Source: Pseudomonas parafulva
Lineage (GTDB): Bacteria; Pseudomonadota; Gammaproteobacteria; Pseudomonadales; Pseudomonadaceae
Direction of reading: 5' to 3'
Assembly: GCF_002021815.1 (NCBI RefSeq)
Contig: NZ_CP019952.1
Span: 1,767,001-1,831,000, forward strand
Length of the DNA: 64,000 nucleotides
The notes beneath the pieces were generated by a model. That model was not told where the DNA came from. It ran no database searches and saw only the letters and a list, made by a program, of their open reading frames with translations. Below are positions 32,621 through 41,562 of this stretch, piece after piece (within the stretch, counting starts at the first letter, position 1; each line of letters opens with the position of its first letter). The position numbers were made by a program, and so were the translations under genes.

Positions 32621-34180
32621 TCAGTAATGAGCCAGCTGGGCTTGCTTGACCAGGTCTTCGTACAGGCGTGCGTAGGGTTCCACTGCCTGGCACCAGTTGA
32701 ATGGCTGGGTCATGGACAGGCAGCGCATGGCATTGAGCAGGTCTTTTTTCTGGTAGATGTAGAACGCCCGGCTGAGCGCCTCGCGGTAGCTTTCCACCGT
32801 CGATTCATCGAACAGGAAACCTGTAACGCCGTTCTCGATGGTGTCGGCCAGCCCGCCGGTCTTGCGCGCAACGGGCAGCGAGCCGAAACGCTGGGCGTAC
32901 ATCTGGCTCAGGCCACAGGGCTCGTAGCGCGAGGGCATCAACAGGAAGTCGCTGCCGGCGAACATGCGGCGTGCATCGGTTTCGTTGAAGCCGATGCGCA
33001 CACCAACGCGGCCGGGATGACGCAGGGCCAGTTCGCGCATGGCCTGCTCTTCCTCGGGTTCGCCGCGGCCGATGATTGCAATTTGGCCGCCTTGCTCGAC
33101 GATGTACTCGGCAACGCCCAGGGTCAGGTCCAGGCCTTTCTGGTAGACCAGGCGCGAGACCACGGCAAACAGCGGCCCCTCGGAAGGGTCCAGCTGGAAC
33201 AGCTCGCGCACCGCCTGGGCATTACGCGCCTTGCCCTCCCAGTCGTTGATGCTGAAATTATGCTGCAGGTGCTTGTCGGTCGCCGCATCCCAGCTTTCGT
33301 CGATACCGTTGGGAATGCCGCCCAACAGCCCTTGTTGCGCCTTGCTGGCCAGGAAACCGTCCAGGCCGCAGCCGAATTCGGGCGTGGTGATTTCCTGGGC
33401 GTAGGTGGCACTGACCGTGGTGATGTGGCTGGAGTAGGCCAGGCCAGCTTTCAGGAAGGAGAGCTTGCCGTAGAACTCCATGCCTTCCTGCTGCATGGCA
33501 TGGTCGGGAATGGCCAGCTCCGGGCTGCAGCCACGGCTGTAGACACCTTGATACGCCAGGTTGTGAATGGTGAACAGGGTCGGCGTACTCAAGCCGCGCC
33601 AGTGCATGTACGCAGGGGCCAGGCCCGCTGGCCAGTCATGGGCATGCACCATCTCCGGTTTCCAGTGGATCATGCCTTCACCGGCTGCGATTTCTGCAGC
33701 CGCCAGGCCCAGGCGGGCGAAACGGATATGGTTGTCCGGCCAGTCGCGACCGTTTTCTGCTGCGTAGGGCGTGCCAGGGCGCTGGTAGAGCTCCGGGCAG
33801 ATCAACACGTAGATCACCAGGCCGTCGGGCAAGTCCATCCGGCCAATCTTGCAAGGTGGCAAGGCCGCGTGGCCGCCCAGCTCGCCGACGATGTGGATGG
33901 GGTTGTCGCTTTCGACGACCTGCGGGTAGCCCGGGATCAGCACGCGCACGTCGTGCAGGTGCGCCAGTGCCCGTGGCAGCGCAGCGGAGACGTCGCCCAA
34001 GCCACCGGTCTTCACCAGGTCAGCGATTTCCGAGGTGACGAAAAGGATCTTGCGTTTGTTCGGGTTGTTCTGGCGCTGGGCGCCAGGTGCCTTGCCTGTC
34101 TTGGCGAGCTCCGGGATGAGCGGTTCGCGATGTTCCGAGGTAAAGGTAGCTACTTGAGTCGCGACAGCGGCACTGATCAT
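32621..34180 (-). CDS. glgA: Glycogen synthase (ADP-glucose type, GT5), 519 aa
   Basis: Adds glucose from ADP-glucose to alpha-1,4-glucan. The N-terminal Rossmann domain has the KTGGLGDV motif (residues 57-64) that binds ADP-glucose; the C-terminal domain has SRYEPCGLSQMYAQRFGSLP with the conserved Glu near 418 and TGGLADTI. A 40-residue hydrophilic extension comes before the usual start (KRKILFVTSEIADLVK); it is common in Pseudomonas GlgA. No glgC lies in the window, so ADP-glucose must come from elsewhere. It is 13 bases upstream of treZ and opens the minus-strand operon. Confidence 0.93.
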   Translation of the reverse strand: MISAAVATQVATFTSEHREPLIPELAKTGKAPGAQRQNNPNKRKILFVTSEIADLVKTGGLGDVSAALPRALAHLHDVRVLIPGYPQVVESDNPIHIVGELGGHAALPPCKIGRMDLPDGLVIYVLICPELYQRPGTPYAAENGRDWPDNHIRFARLGLAAAEIAAGEGMIHWKPEMVHAHDWPAGLAPAYMHWRGLSTPTLFTIHNLAYQGVYSRGCSPELAIPDHAMQQEGMEFYGKLSFLKAGLAYSSHITTVSATYAQEITTPEFGCGLDGFLASKAQQGLLGGIPNGIDESWDAATDKHLQHNFSINDWEGKARNAQAVRELFQLDPSEGPLFAVVSRLVYQKGLDLTLGVAEYIVEQGGQIAIIGRGEPEEEQAMRELALRHPGRVGVRIGFNETDARRMFAGSDFLLMPSRYEPCGLSQMYAQRFGSLPVARKTGGLADTIENGVTGFLFDESTVESYREALSRAFYIYQKKDLLNAMRCLSMTQPFNWCQAVEPYARLYEDLVKQAQLAHY

Positions 34181-34842
34181 TGTTTCTCTCCGTCCCTAAG
34201 CTTGGCCGGGCACTGATAAACCGCGGCGGTCTTTCGTGTTGATTCTCTCTTTGCGAATTCTGCGTAATGCAATCCTTGCCCCCGAGTCGTGCGCACAGGC
34301 ACAGCGCATTCGGCATTCTGGCCAAAAGGCGAGTGGACTGGTTGGGGTGGGCGGGCCATGCGTGGGAATAACCCATTTCATCTGGCCTGCTTAGTTCCTG
34401 ACCTGCCGTCTTTCCTTAAAGTTCGACTTTTTTTCCGTTGCTCTTCCATTGAGCAAATGGCGGGCCGGAACCTGAGTGTAGGAGAGAAATATTACAAATG
34501 TGACCGAACGGTCATTCCAGGCGGCCCGCGTGCTAGACGCAGACGTTGGCACTCGCCCGCCGCATATGCCGAGCGCGTTGAACACACACGATCGCTAGGC
34601 GACGAGTGGCGCTTTGCCCAGTGCCTTGCACCTTAATGGTGCGGTCGGTGCTGCATGACAGCGCTCTGATTGATTCAGCGCTGCTGAATGCCTCTGGCGC
34701 CCCGAACGGGCGAAGAGAAAGGTACTTCGGCCCCAGCGAACGAACATGAACACACCGCCCGTCGCTGAACCCTCATGCAGTCCACTGGACTAACCTGAAA
34801 GGCGAAACGTCGTCACTCATTCCAGAAGGGGAGCACCTGCTC
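34181..34842. other. 662-base divergent intergenic region between glgA and gnd
   Basis: No convincing gene: the frames here lack ribosome sites and family similarity. It must hold the promoters of both the glgA operon and gnd-zwf. Visible structures are the TGACCG..CGGTCA palindrome (34501-34514), a hairpin GCACC-TTAAT-GGTGC (about 34627-34641) and a T-rich stretch near 34425-34440. No clear -35/-10 pair was chosen. Confidence 0.6.
34501..34514. promoter_or_regulatory. Palindrome TGACCG-AA-CGGTCA, candidate operator
   Basis: A perfect 6-bp inverted repeat around two bases in the glgA/gnd divergent region; its form resembles operators of TetR-family repressors. The regulator is unknown, and none is coded within this block. 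Confidence 0.45.
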
Positions 34843-35826
34843 ATGCAATTGGGAATTGTCGGGCTGGGCCGCATGGGCGGCAACATTGCAAGGCGGCTTA
34901 TGCTCGCCGGCCATCACACGGTGGTGCACGATCGCAACGCACAAGCGATCACCGCCCTTGAGGGCGAAGGTAGCGTGGGGGCGGCTGACCTGGCCGCACT
35001 GGTCGAGAAACTCCAGGCGCCTCGTGCCGTCTGGGTCATGCTTCCCGCTGGGGCGCCTACCGAGCAGACCATTGCCCAGCTGGCTGACTTGCTGGAACCT
35101 GGCGACTCGATCATCGACGGTGGCAATACCTTCTATAAAGACGATATGCGCCGCGCTGCAGAACTGGCGCAGCGTGGGCTGCATTACCTGGATGTGGGTA
35201 CTTCCGGCGGGGTATGGGGGCTGGAGCGTGGTTACTGCATGATGATCGGCGGGGAAAAGGACGTGTTCGAACGTCTGGAGCCACTGTTTGCAGCGCTCGC
35301 ACCCGGTGTCGGTGATATCCCACGCACCCACGGGCGCACCGGTGAACACCAGCGCGCCGAGCATGGCTATATCCACGCCGGCCCGCCGGGCGCAGGGCAT
35401 TACGTGAAGATGGTGCACAACGGTATCGAATACGGCTTGATGCAGGCTTACGCCGAAGGCTTCGACCTGCTGCGCAGCAAAGGCGGTGCCGAGCTGCCTG
35501 AGGACCAGCGCTTTGACCTGAACGTGGCCGAGATCGCTGAAGTGTGGCGCCGTGGCAGCGTGGTCACGTCCTGGCTGCTGGACCTGACCGCCGACGCGCT
35601 GGTGGCCGACCCGCAGTTGGCCCAGTTCAGCGGCTCGGTGTCCGATAGCGGGGAAGGGCGCTGGACCATCGATGCGGCCGTCGAGCAGGCGGTGCCGGTT
35701 CCGGTGCTGTCCAGTGCACTGTTCGCGCGTTTTCGTTCGCGACAGCAACAAGGCACTTATGGCGACAAGATTCTCTCGGCCATGCGCCTTGGGTTCGGTG
35801 GACACGTCGAGAAGAAACCTGAATGA
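34843..35826 (+). CDS. gnd: 6-phosphogluconate dehydrogenase, decarboxylating (short YqeC/GndA type), 327 aa
   Basis: Oxidises and decarboxylates 6-phosphogluconate to ribulose 5-phosphate. Rossmann motif [13 protein letters not shown] (5-17), [11 protein letters not shown], the substrate motif [19 protein letters not shown], and [18 protein letters not shown] with the catalytic Lys. At 327 aa it belongs to the short class, often NAD-preferring, against about 470 aa for the E. coli enzyme. ATG 34843 follows GGGGAGC. It overlaps zwf by 4 bases. Confidence 0.93.
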   Translation: MQLGIVGLGRMGGNIARRLMLAGHHTVVHDRNAQAITALEGEGSVGAADLAALVEKLQAPRAVWVMLPAGAPTEQTIAQLADLLEPGDSIIDGGNTFYKDDMRRAAELAQRGLHYLDVGTSGGVWGLERGYCMMIGGEKDVFERLEPLFAALAPGVGDIPRTHGRTGEHQRAEHGYIHAGPPGAGHYVKMVHNGIEYGLMQAYAEGFDLLRSKGGAELPEDQRFDLNVAEIAEVWRRGSVVTSWLLDLTADALVADPQLAQFSGSVSDSGEGRWTIDAAVEQAVPVPVLSSALFARFRSRQQQGTYGDKILSAMRLGFGGHVEKKPE

Positions 35827-37331
35827 GCAAAAAACCGGCAACGCCTGCTGCTCCACCCTGCACGTTGTTCCTGTTCGGCGCCAATGGCGACCTGGTCAAG
35901 CGCCTGCTGATGCCCGCACTCTACAACCTCAGCCGCGACGGCCTGCTCGATAAAGACCTGCGCATCGTGGGTGTCGACCACAACGCTGTCAGCGCCGAGG
36001 CATTTGCTGAACGTTTGCACGCGTTCATGGCCGAGCGCGACAAAGGCGCAGAGGGTGCCCCGGCGAACCTGGACGAAAAGCTCTGGGCCAGCCTTGCCAA
36101 GCGCCTGGACTACCAGACCGGGGACTTTCTCGACGCTGCGACTTATGAGGCTATTGCCAAGCGCATCGACAAGACCAGCCATGGCAACGCGATTTTCTAC
36201 CTGGCGACGTCTCCACGGTTTTTCCCAGAAGTGGCCAAACGCCTTGGGGAGGCCGGGTTGCTGGACGAGTCGGGCGGCGGGTTTCGTCGGGTGGTCATCG
36301 AGAAGCCGTTCGGCCACGACCTTGCCAGCGCCGAGGCGCTCAACGCTTGTCTGCTGAACGTGATGGGCGAGCGTCAGATCTACCGGATCGACCATTTCCT
36401 GGGCAAGGAGACCGTCCAGAACATCCTGGTCAGCCGTTTCTCCAATGGGCTGTTCGAGTCGTTCTGGAACAATCACTACATCGACCATGTGCAGATCACC
36501 GCCGCTGAAACCGTAGGGGTCGAAACCCGCGGTGCGTTCTATGACAGCACCGGTGCGATGCGCGACATGGTGCCCAATCATCTGTTCCAGCTGCTGGCGA
36601 TGGTAGCCATGGAGCCGCCTGCGGCGTTTGCCGCTGACGCGGTTCGCGGGGAGAAGGCCAAGGTGATCGGCGCGATCCGCCCGTGGTCGACCAAGATGGC
36701 GTTGAAGAACTCGGTTCGGGGCCAGTACGTAGCCGGCACCCTGGATGGGAAGAACGTGCCGGGATACCGTCAGGAAACCAAGGTGGAGCCTGACAGCCAG
36801 ACCGAAACGTTCGTGGCCATGAAGATCATGATCGATAACTGGCGCTGGGCCGGTGTGCCCTTTTACCTGCGCACCGGCAAGCGCATGAGCGTGCGCGATA
36901 CGGAAATCGCCATCTGCTTCAAGCCGGCGCCGTATGCCCAGTTCCGTGAGTCCGCGCTGCAAAGGCCCAAGCCCAATTACCTGAAGATTCAGATCCAGCC
37001 CAATGAAGGCATGTGGTTCGACCTGCAGGCCAAACGGCCAGGGCCGGAGCTTGTCATGGAGAACGTAGAGCTTGGGTTTGCCTACAAGGATTTTTTCAAG
37101 ATGACCCCGGCCACCGGCTACGAGACCTTGATCTATGACTGCCTGACGGGCGACCAGACCTTGTTCCAGCGTGCCGACAACATCGAGAACGGCTGGCGCG
37201 CCGTCCAGCCGTTTCTCGATGCCTGGGCCCGGGGCGGGGAAGTGCATGACTACGAGGCCGGCCAGGATGGCCCGCAGGCGGGCGGCGAACTGCTGGCCCG
37301 GGACAAGCGCGAGTGGCACCGGCTGGGTTGA
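35823..37331 (+). CDS. zwf: Glucose-6-phosphate 1-dehydrogenase, 502 aa
   Basis: First enzyme of the oxidative pentose phosphate and Entner-Doudoroff routes, oxidising glucose 6-phosphate with NAD(P). Motifs: [19 protein letters not shown] (coenzyme site) and [13 protein letters not shown] (active site, near residue 188), EKPFGHDL, and AMVAMEPP. It overlaps gnd as ATGA. P. putida strains carry several zwf paralogues; this is the one paired with gnd beside the glycogen genes, not the one in the edd/hexR cluster. Coenzyme preference cannot be read safely. Confidence 0.94.
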   Translation: MSKKPATPAAPPCTLFLFGANGDLVKRLLMPALYNLSRDGLLDKDLRIVGVDHNAVSAEAFAERLHAFMAERDKGAEGAPANLDEKLWASLAKRLDYQTGDFLDAATYEAIAKRIDKTSHGNAIFYLATSPRFFPEVAKRLGEAGLLDESGGGFRRVVIEKPFGHDLASAEALNACLLNVMGERQIYRIDHFLGKETVQNILVSRFSNGLFESFWNNHYIDHVQITAAETVGVETRGAFYDSTGAMRDMVPNHLFQLLAMVAMEPPAAFAADAVRGEKAKVIGAIRPWSTKMALKNSVRGQYVAGTLDGKNVPGYRQETKVEPDSQTETFVAMKIMIDNWRWAGVPFYLRTGKRMSVRDTEIAICFKPAPYAQFRESALQRPKPNYLKIQIQPNEGMWFDLQAKRPGPELVMENVELGFAYKDFFKMTPATGYETLIYDCLTGDQTLFQRADNIENGWRAVQPFLDAWARGGEVHDYEAGQDGPQAGGELLARDKREWHRLG

Positions 37332-37422
37332 TAGCGCACCGTTTTGATCCGATCGCGTGGTGCCGGGCCTGTCGGTGAAGGCAGGCTCGGCACAATGGAC
37401 GCACTGAATTTCTGGAGTCTCG

Positions 37423-39216
37423 ATGCCTGCCCATATTGAAGATTATGCCCTGCTGGGCAATTGCCGCAGCGCAGCCCTGGTCAGCAGCGACGGCTCGCTC
37501 GACTGGCTGTGCCTGCCGCGTTTCGATGCGCCAGCGGTGTTCGCGGCCTTGCTGGGTAACGAGGAAAATGGCCGTTGGCGCCTGGCGCCTTCGGACCCTG
37601 TGATAGAACGCACCCGGCGCTACCTGGACGACACGCTGGTGCTTGAGACCGTCTGGGTCACGGCCTCGGGAAAGGCGCGGGTGCTGGACTTCATGCCCTT
37701 GGGTGACGAGAACGCAGTGGTGCGCATCGTCGAAGGCCTTTCGGGGCAGACCACGTTCGAAATGGACCTGGTGATGCGCTTTGACTACGGGCGCAGCGTC
37801 CCTTGGGTGGAGCGGCTCGACCCGCTGACCCTCAGCGCGGTGGCAGGCCCGGACCGCTTGGTCCTGTCCTCGACCGTGGCGCCCCATGCCCGCGATCACC
37901 ACACGGTGGCGCGTGTGCGGGTAGGCGAGGGCGAGCGCCACGTGTTCAGCTTGCGTCATCACCCGTCCCACCTGCCGGTGCCCGCCGAACAGGACATCGA
38001 TGCCTGCCTCAAGGCCACCGTGGATCAGTGGCAGGTCTTCGCAGCCAAGTGCCCCGACGTGGGGCCGTACACGGCCCTGGTGCGGCGCTCGTTGCTGGTG
38101 CTCAAGGCCATGACCTATGCCCCAACGGGCGGGATTGTGGCGGCAGTGACGACTTCGTTGCCCGAGCGCGTGGGCGGTGAGCGTAATTGGGACTACCGCT
38201 TCTGCTGGCTGCGCGATGCCACCATGACCTTGCTGGCCTTCATGAACCTGGGCTACTTCGAAGAAGCCCAGGCCTGGCGCGAATGGCTGTTGCGTTCGGT
38301 GGCGGGCAACCCGGAGCAGATGCAGATCATGTACGGCCTGGCCGGTGAGCGTGATCTTCAGGAATACACCTTGCCCTGGCTGGCCGGCTACGAGCACTCC
38401 CAGCCGGTGCGGGTGGGCAACGCAGCCGCCGCGCAGACCCAGCTGGACATTTACGGTGAGCTGGCCGACGCCATGAGCCAGGCCATCCGCGGCGGTCTGC
38501 CCAGGCACCCGCGCAGCGCGGCCATTAGCCGGGTGATCATGCCTTACCTGGAAAGCATCTGGCGTGAACCTGATGAAGGCATCTGGGAAGTGCGCGGTGG
38601 TCGGCAGCATTTCGTGCACTCCAAGGTCATGGCCTGGGTGGCGTTCGACCGCGCCGCAGAGCTTGCCGACACCACCGAGGAGGACCGTGAACGGGGCCTT
38701 CACTACCGGCAGGTCGCTGATCAGATCCGCCGCGAAGTGTGCGAGCAGGGCCTCGATGCCCAGGGCCAGCACTTTGTGCAGGCCTACGGTTCTTCAGAGA
38801 TGGATGCCAGCCTGCTGCACATCGCGCTGACCGGCTTTCTGCCGGCCCATGACCCGCGCTTTCTGCGCACCCTGGCCCAGATCGAAAAACGCCTGCTGCA
38901 CAACGGCCTGTTGCTGCGCTACGACACCGACAGCTGTACCGATGGCCTGACGGCGGGCGAGGGTACGTTTCTGGTGTGCTCCTTCTGGCTGGCCGACGTG
39001 TACGTGCTGCTGGGACGCCAGGACGAAGCGCATGCGCTGTATCAGCGGCTGACAGACCTGTGCAACGATGTGGGCCTGTTGGCTGAGCAGTACGACCCGG
39101 TAGGCAAGCGCATGCTGGGCAACTTCCCGCAGGCGTTCAGTCATATCGGCATCATCAATACCGCGCTCAACCTGCACCGTGCGCAGTGCCCTGCGCGCGT
39201 GCGCGCCAGTGCCTGA
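37423..39216 (+). CDS. GH15-family glucoamylase/trehalase-like hydrolase, 597 aa
   Basis: Cytoplasmic (no signal peptide). An N-terminal beta-sandwich (MPAHIEDYALLGNCRSAALV, SLDWLCLPRFDAP) is followed by an alpha/alpha barrel with ERNWDYRFCWLRDATMTL (general acid region) and EGTFLVCSFWLADVYVLLGR (general base Glu). This architecture is shared by bacterial glucoamylases and by GH15 trehalases of Mycobacterium type, so the substrate could be glucan, trehalose or kojibiose-like sugars. It follows zwf by 91 bases; glucose it releases could be phosphorylated and feed Zwf. That link is inference from position. Confidence 0.85.
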   Translation: MPAHIEDYALLGNCRSAALVSSDGSLDWLCLPRFDAPAVFAALLGNEENGRWRLAPSDPVIERTRRYLDDTLVLETVWVTASGKARVLDFMPLGDENAVVRIVEGLSGQTTFEMDLVMRFDYGRSVPWVERLDPLTLSAVAGPDRLVLSSTVAPHARDHHTVARVRVGEGERHVFSLRHHPSHLPVPAEQDIDACLKATVDQWQVFAAKCPDVGPYTALVRRSLLVLKAMTYAPTGGIVAAVTTSLPERVGGERNWDYRFCWLRDATMTLLAFMNLGYFEEAQAWREWLLRSVAGNPEQMQIMYGLAGERDLQEYTLPWLAGYEHSQPVRVGNAAAAQTQLDIYGELADAMSQAIRGGLPRHPRSAAISRVIMPYLESIWREPDEGIWEVRGGRQHFVHSKVMAWVAFDRAAELADTTEEDRERGLHYRQVADQIRREVCEQGLDAQGQHFVQAYGSSEMDASLLHIALTGFLPAHDPRFLRTLAQIEKRLLHNGLLLRYDTDSCTDGLTAGEGTFLVCSFWLADVYVLLGRQDEAHALYQRLTDLCNDVGLLAEQYDPVGKRMLGNFPQAFSHIGIINTALNLHRAQCPARVRASA

Positions 39217-39223
39217 AGCTTGG

Positions 39224-39245
39224 CAGCCGGCGCTTGCGCCGGCTG
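39224..39245 (+). terminator. Hairpin after the GH15 gene
   Basis: CAGCCGGCGC (39224-39233) pairs with GCGCCGGCTG (39236-39245), 8 bases past the stop. Only a short T-run (GGTTTC) follows, so it is a weak terminator candidate. Confidence 0.45.
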
Positions 39246-39304
39246 ATGGTTTCGCTGCGCAAGCGGAGTAGACTACGGGACATTTGCGAGAGCACGGAGC
39301 AACC

Positions 39305-39364
39305 ATGGGCATTGGCGGTATGGATTGGCAGATCGACAACATCCAGTTCACGGTCAGCGCTTGA
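39305..39364 (+). CDS. Leader ORF of 19 codons translationally coupled to the TetR gene
   Basis: ATG 39305 has GGAG 5 bases upstream and reads MGIGGMDWQIDNIQFTVSA, then TGA at 39362-39364, which overlaps the ATG of the TetR gene (TGATG). The TetR start itself has no good ribosome site, so ribosomes ending here may restart there. It is either a control leader or a short genuine peptide. The arrangement is seen; the regulatory role is inference. Confidence 0.5.
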   Translation: MGIGGMDWQIDNIQFTVSA

Positions 39365-39984
39365 TGGCCAACCACAAGATTGAAATCCGTCGTCGTAACA
39401 TCGAGAAGATTCTGCAGGCCGCCGAGCGTGTGTTCGCCGAAAAGGGCTTCGCTGCCACGTCCATGGGCGACATCGCCGAGCAGGCGCAGCTGCCGCGCTC
39501 GAACCTTCATTACTATTTCAAGACCAAGGACGACCTGTTTCGTGCGGTATTGCAGGACTTGCTTGAAGTCTGGAAACAGGATGCCCTGAGTTTCGAGCAC
39601 TTCGATGACCCCCGCGTCGTGTTGACCAGCTACATACGCGCGAAGATGGCTCACTCCCGGTCACGGCCGCTGGGCTCGAAAATCTGGGCCGAGGAGATGC
39701 TGCACGGTGCGCCGGTGCTCAGGGCCAACCTGGATGAAAGCCTGGTGCCCTGGGCCAGACTCAAGGAAGCCAAGATCCGCCGCTGGGTGGAACAGGGGCG
39801 CATTCTGCCAGTGCAGCCGTCGGCGCTGCTGTACATGATCTGGGCATCGACCCAGCATTATGCCGACTTCGGATACCAGGTGGCCTTGCTCAACGACGGC
39901 GAGCCGCTGTCCGACCGGGATTTCGAAAGCGCCGTGCAGACGGTGACCAGCGTAATCCTGAGGGGCATTGGGTTGGAGCCTTGA
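39364..39984 (+). CDS. TetR-family regulator, RutR-like, of the pyrimidine degradation genes, 206 aa
   Basis: Residues 10-60 form the TetR helix-turn-helix (ILQAAERVFAEKGFAATSMG, QLPRSNLHYYFKTKDDLF). The C-terminal part (WAEEMLHGAPVLRANLDE, MIWASTQHYADFGYQV) matches the ligand domain of RutR, which senses uracil or thymine. ATG 39364 is chosen because homologues start MANxKIExRRRNIEKIL-like; a TTG at 39325 is the alternative. It is convergent with preA and most likely controls the preA-preT-pydB and permease-hydC genes, as PydR/RutR regulators do. The ligand is inference. Confidence 0.85.
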   Translation: MANHKIEIRRRNIEKILQAAERVFAEKGFAATSMGDIAEQAQLPRSNLHYYFKTKDDLFRAVLQDLLEVWKQDALSFEHFDDPRVVLTSYIRAKMAHSRSRPLGSKIWAEEMLHGAPVLRANLDESLVPWARLKEAKIRRWVEQGRILPVQPSALLYMIWASTQHYADFGYQVALLNDGEPLSDRDFESAVQTVTSVILRGIGLEP

Positions 39985-40001
39985 GCGAACTACCATGCAG
40001 G

Positions 40002-40055
40002 GCTGAAATCGTGGCGCCGCTGCGCGGCCCATCGCGGCACTAGGCCGCTCCTGCA
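40002..40055 (+). repeat. REP-like element A
   Basis: Begins GCTGAAATCGTGGCGCCGCT, contains GCGGCCCATCGCGGCAC and ends GGCCGCTCCTGCA. This GCGCGGCCCATCGCGGCAC core recurs at 40139, 47825, 47912 and, diverged, 59362. Confidence 0.75.
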
Positions 40056-40138
40056 CTGAATTCGATAGCCTCCAGATCCGATAGAAAGCGGATGCCTTCT
40101 CGAATTTTGGAAATCGAACGTTGCGCTGCAGCTACCCC

Positions 40139-40195
40139 TTGTAGGAGCGGCCCTTGTGCCGCGATGGGCCGCGCAGCGGCCCCACGATTTCAGCC
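40139..40195 (-). repeat. REP-like element B (inverted copy of A)
   Basis: On the minus strand it reads GGCTGAAATCGTGGGGCCGC, then GCGGCCCATCGCGGCACAA and GGGCCGCTCCTAC, nearly identical to element A. Confidence 0.75.
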
Positions 40196-40287
40196 CTGAA
40201 TCCCAATCATCAAGGCCCATGTGCGCCGCACCGCGACGGATCCGGCGCCTGGCAAAACGGCGGGCGCCTGCATTCACACGCCCACCC

Positions 40288-41562
40288 TCAGCCAGCCTCC
40301 CGATAGGGGTTGCGCGGGTCCTGCGTCCAGTTCAGGTACGGCTTGCCAGTGTCCTGCGCAACCATCTCGATGCAGTCTTCCACGGGGCAGGTGATCTGGC
40401 ACAGGTTGCAGCCCACGCATTCTTCCTCGATCACGCTATAGGCATGGGTTCCGTCGGCCTTCACCGTACTGGCGATGGCCTGGTGCGAGGTGTCCTCGCA
40501 GGCGATGTGGCACCGGCCGCAACCAATGCAAGCATGCTGATCGATGTGCGCGATGGACTTGTAGTTGATGTCCAGGTACTTCCAGTCGGTGGTGTGGCCG
40601 ACTGCCTGGCCTCGGAAGTCCTCAAGACGGGCATGCCCATGCTGATCCATCCAACGTGCCAGGCCGTCCTTCATATCCTCGACGATGCGAAAGCCATGCA
40701 GCATGGCGGCCGTACAGACTTGCACCGCGCCGCTGCCCAGGGCCACGAACTCGGCAGCGTCACGCCAATTGCCAATACCGCCGATCCCGCAGATCGGCAA
40801 GCCTTGGGTGGCGGGGTCGCGGGCGATTTCCGCGACCATGTTCAGCGCGATGGGTTTGACGGCCGAGCCGCAGTAACCCCCGTGCGTACTCTGGTCCCCG
40901 ACAATCGGGTGGGCGACCATGCGGTCTAGGTCCACGCTGGTGATGGAGTTGATGGTGTTGATCAGCGACACCGCATCGGCGCCGCCCCGGTGTGCGGCTC
41001 TAGCCGACTGGCGAATGTCGGTGATGTTGGGGGTAAGCTTGACGATCACCGGCAGCGAGCAGTAGGTCTTGCACCAGCGCGTGACCATCTCCACATACTC
41101 AGGCACCTGGCCCACCGCTGCCCCCATGCCACGCTCGGGCATCCCATGGGGGCAGCCGAAGTTCAGCTCGATGCCATCGGCCCCGGTGGCCTCGACCAGC
41201 GGCAGGATGAATTTCCACGATGCCTCCTCGCACGGCACCATCAGCGACACGATCAGTGCCCGGTCCGGCCAATCCTTCTTGACCTGGGTGATCTCCCGCA
41301 AGTTGATCTCCAATGACCGATCGGTGATCAACTCGATGTTGTTGATGCCCTGAACCAGGCGGTTGGCGCCAAAGTGCGCCGAATAACGCGATGAGACGTT
41401 CACCGCTGCAGGGTCTTGCCCCAGGGTTTTCCAGACCACGCCACCCCAGCCCGCTTCGAAGGCGCGTACCACGTTGTAGGCCTTGTCGGTGGGCGGCGCG
41501 GAGGCCAGCCAGAAGGGATTCGGGGCGCGAATGCCGGCGAAGACGATAGACAAGTCAGCCAT
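40288..41562 (-). CDS. preA: NAD-dependent dihydropyrimidine dehydrogenase subunit PreA, 424 aa
   Basis: The FMN/Fe-S subunit that reduces uracil and thymine to dihydro forms, working with PreT. A DHO-dehydrogenase-like barrel has LNFGCPHGMPERGMGAA (active-site Cys), VKLTPNITDI and GIGGIGNWRDAAEF; the C-terminal ferredoxin domain has two 4Fe-4S motifs, CIGCGRCHIACE and CVGCNLCQITCP. Length fits E. coli PreA (411 aa). Its ATG directly abuts the preT stop, so both come from one operon and probably form a heterotetramer. In P. putida literature the gene is also called pydA. Confidence 0.93.
   Translation of the reverse strand: MADLSIVFAGIRAPNPFWLASAPPTDKAYNVVRAFEAGWGGVVWKTLGQDPAAVNVSSRYSAHFGANRLVQGINNIELITDRSLEINLREITQVKKDWPDRALIVSLMVPCEEASWKFILPLVEATGADGIELNFGCPHGMPERGMGAAVGQVPEYVEMVTRWCKTYCSLPVIVKLTPNITDIRQSARAAHRGGADAVSLINTINSITSVDLDRMVAHPIVGDQSTHGGYCGSAVKPIALNMVAEIARDPATQGLPICGIGGIGNWRDAAEFVALGSGAVQVCTAAMLHGFRIVEDMKDGLARWMDQHGHARLEDFRGQAVGHTTDWKYLDINYKSIAHIDQHACIGCGRCHIACEDTSHQAIASTVKADGTHAYSVIEEECVGCNLCQITCPVEDCIEMVAQDTGKPYLNWTQDPRNPYREAG

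Larger units (their letters stand above)
39985..40287. repeat. Gap between convergent genes holding an inverted pair of REP elements
   Basis: Non-coding between the TetR stop and the preA stop. Two copies of the same about 55-bp element (40002-40055 and 40139-40195) face each other across 83 bases, giving a BIME-like block able to form a long cruciform or act as a bidirectional transcription barrier. Confidence 0.75.

Noticed and set aside
34289..34636. 115-codon frame in the glgA/gnd gap as a possible gene
   Set aside because: No ribosome site, codon use unlike neighbours, crosses the T-rich and palindromic promoter region, no similarity.
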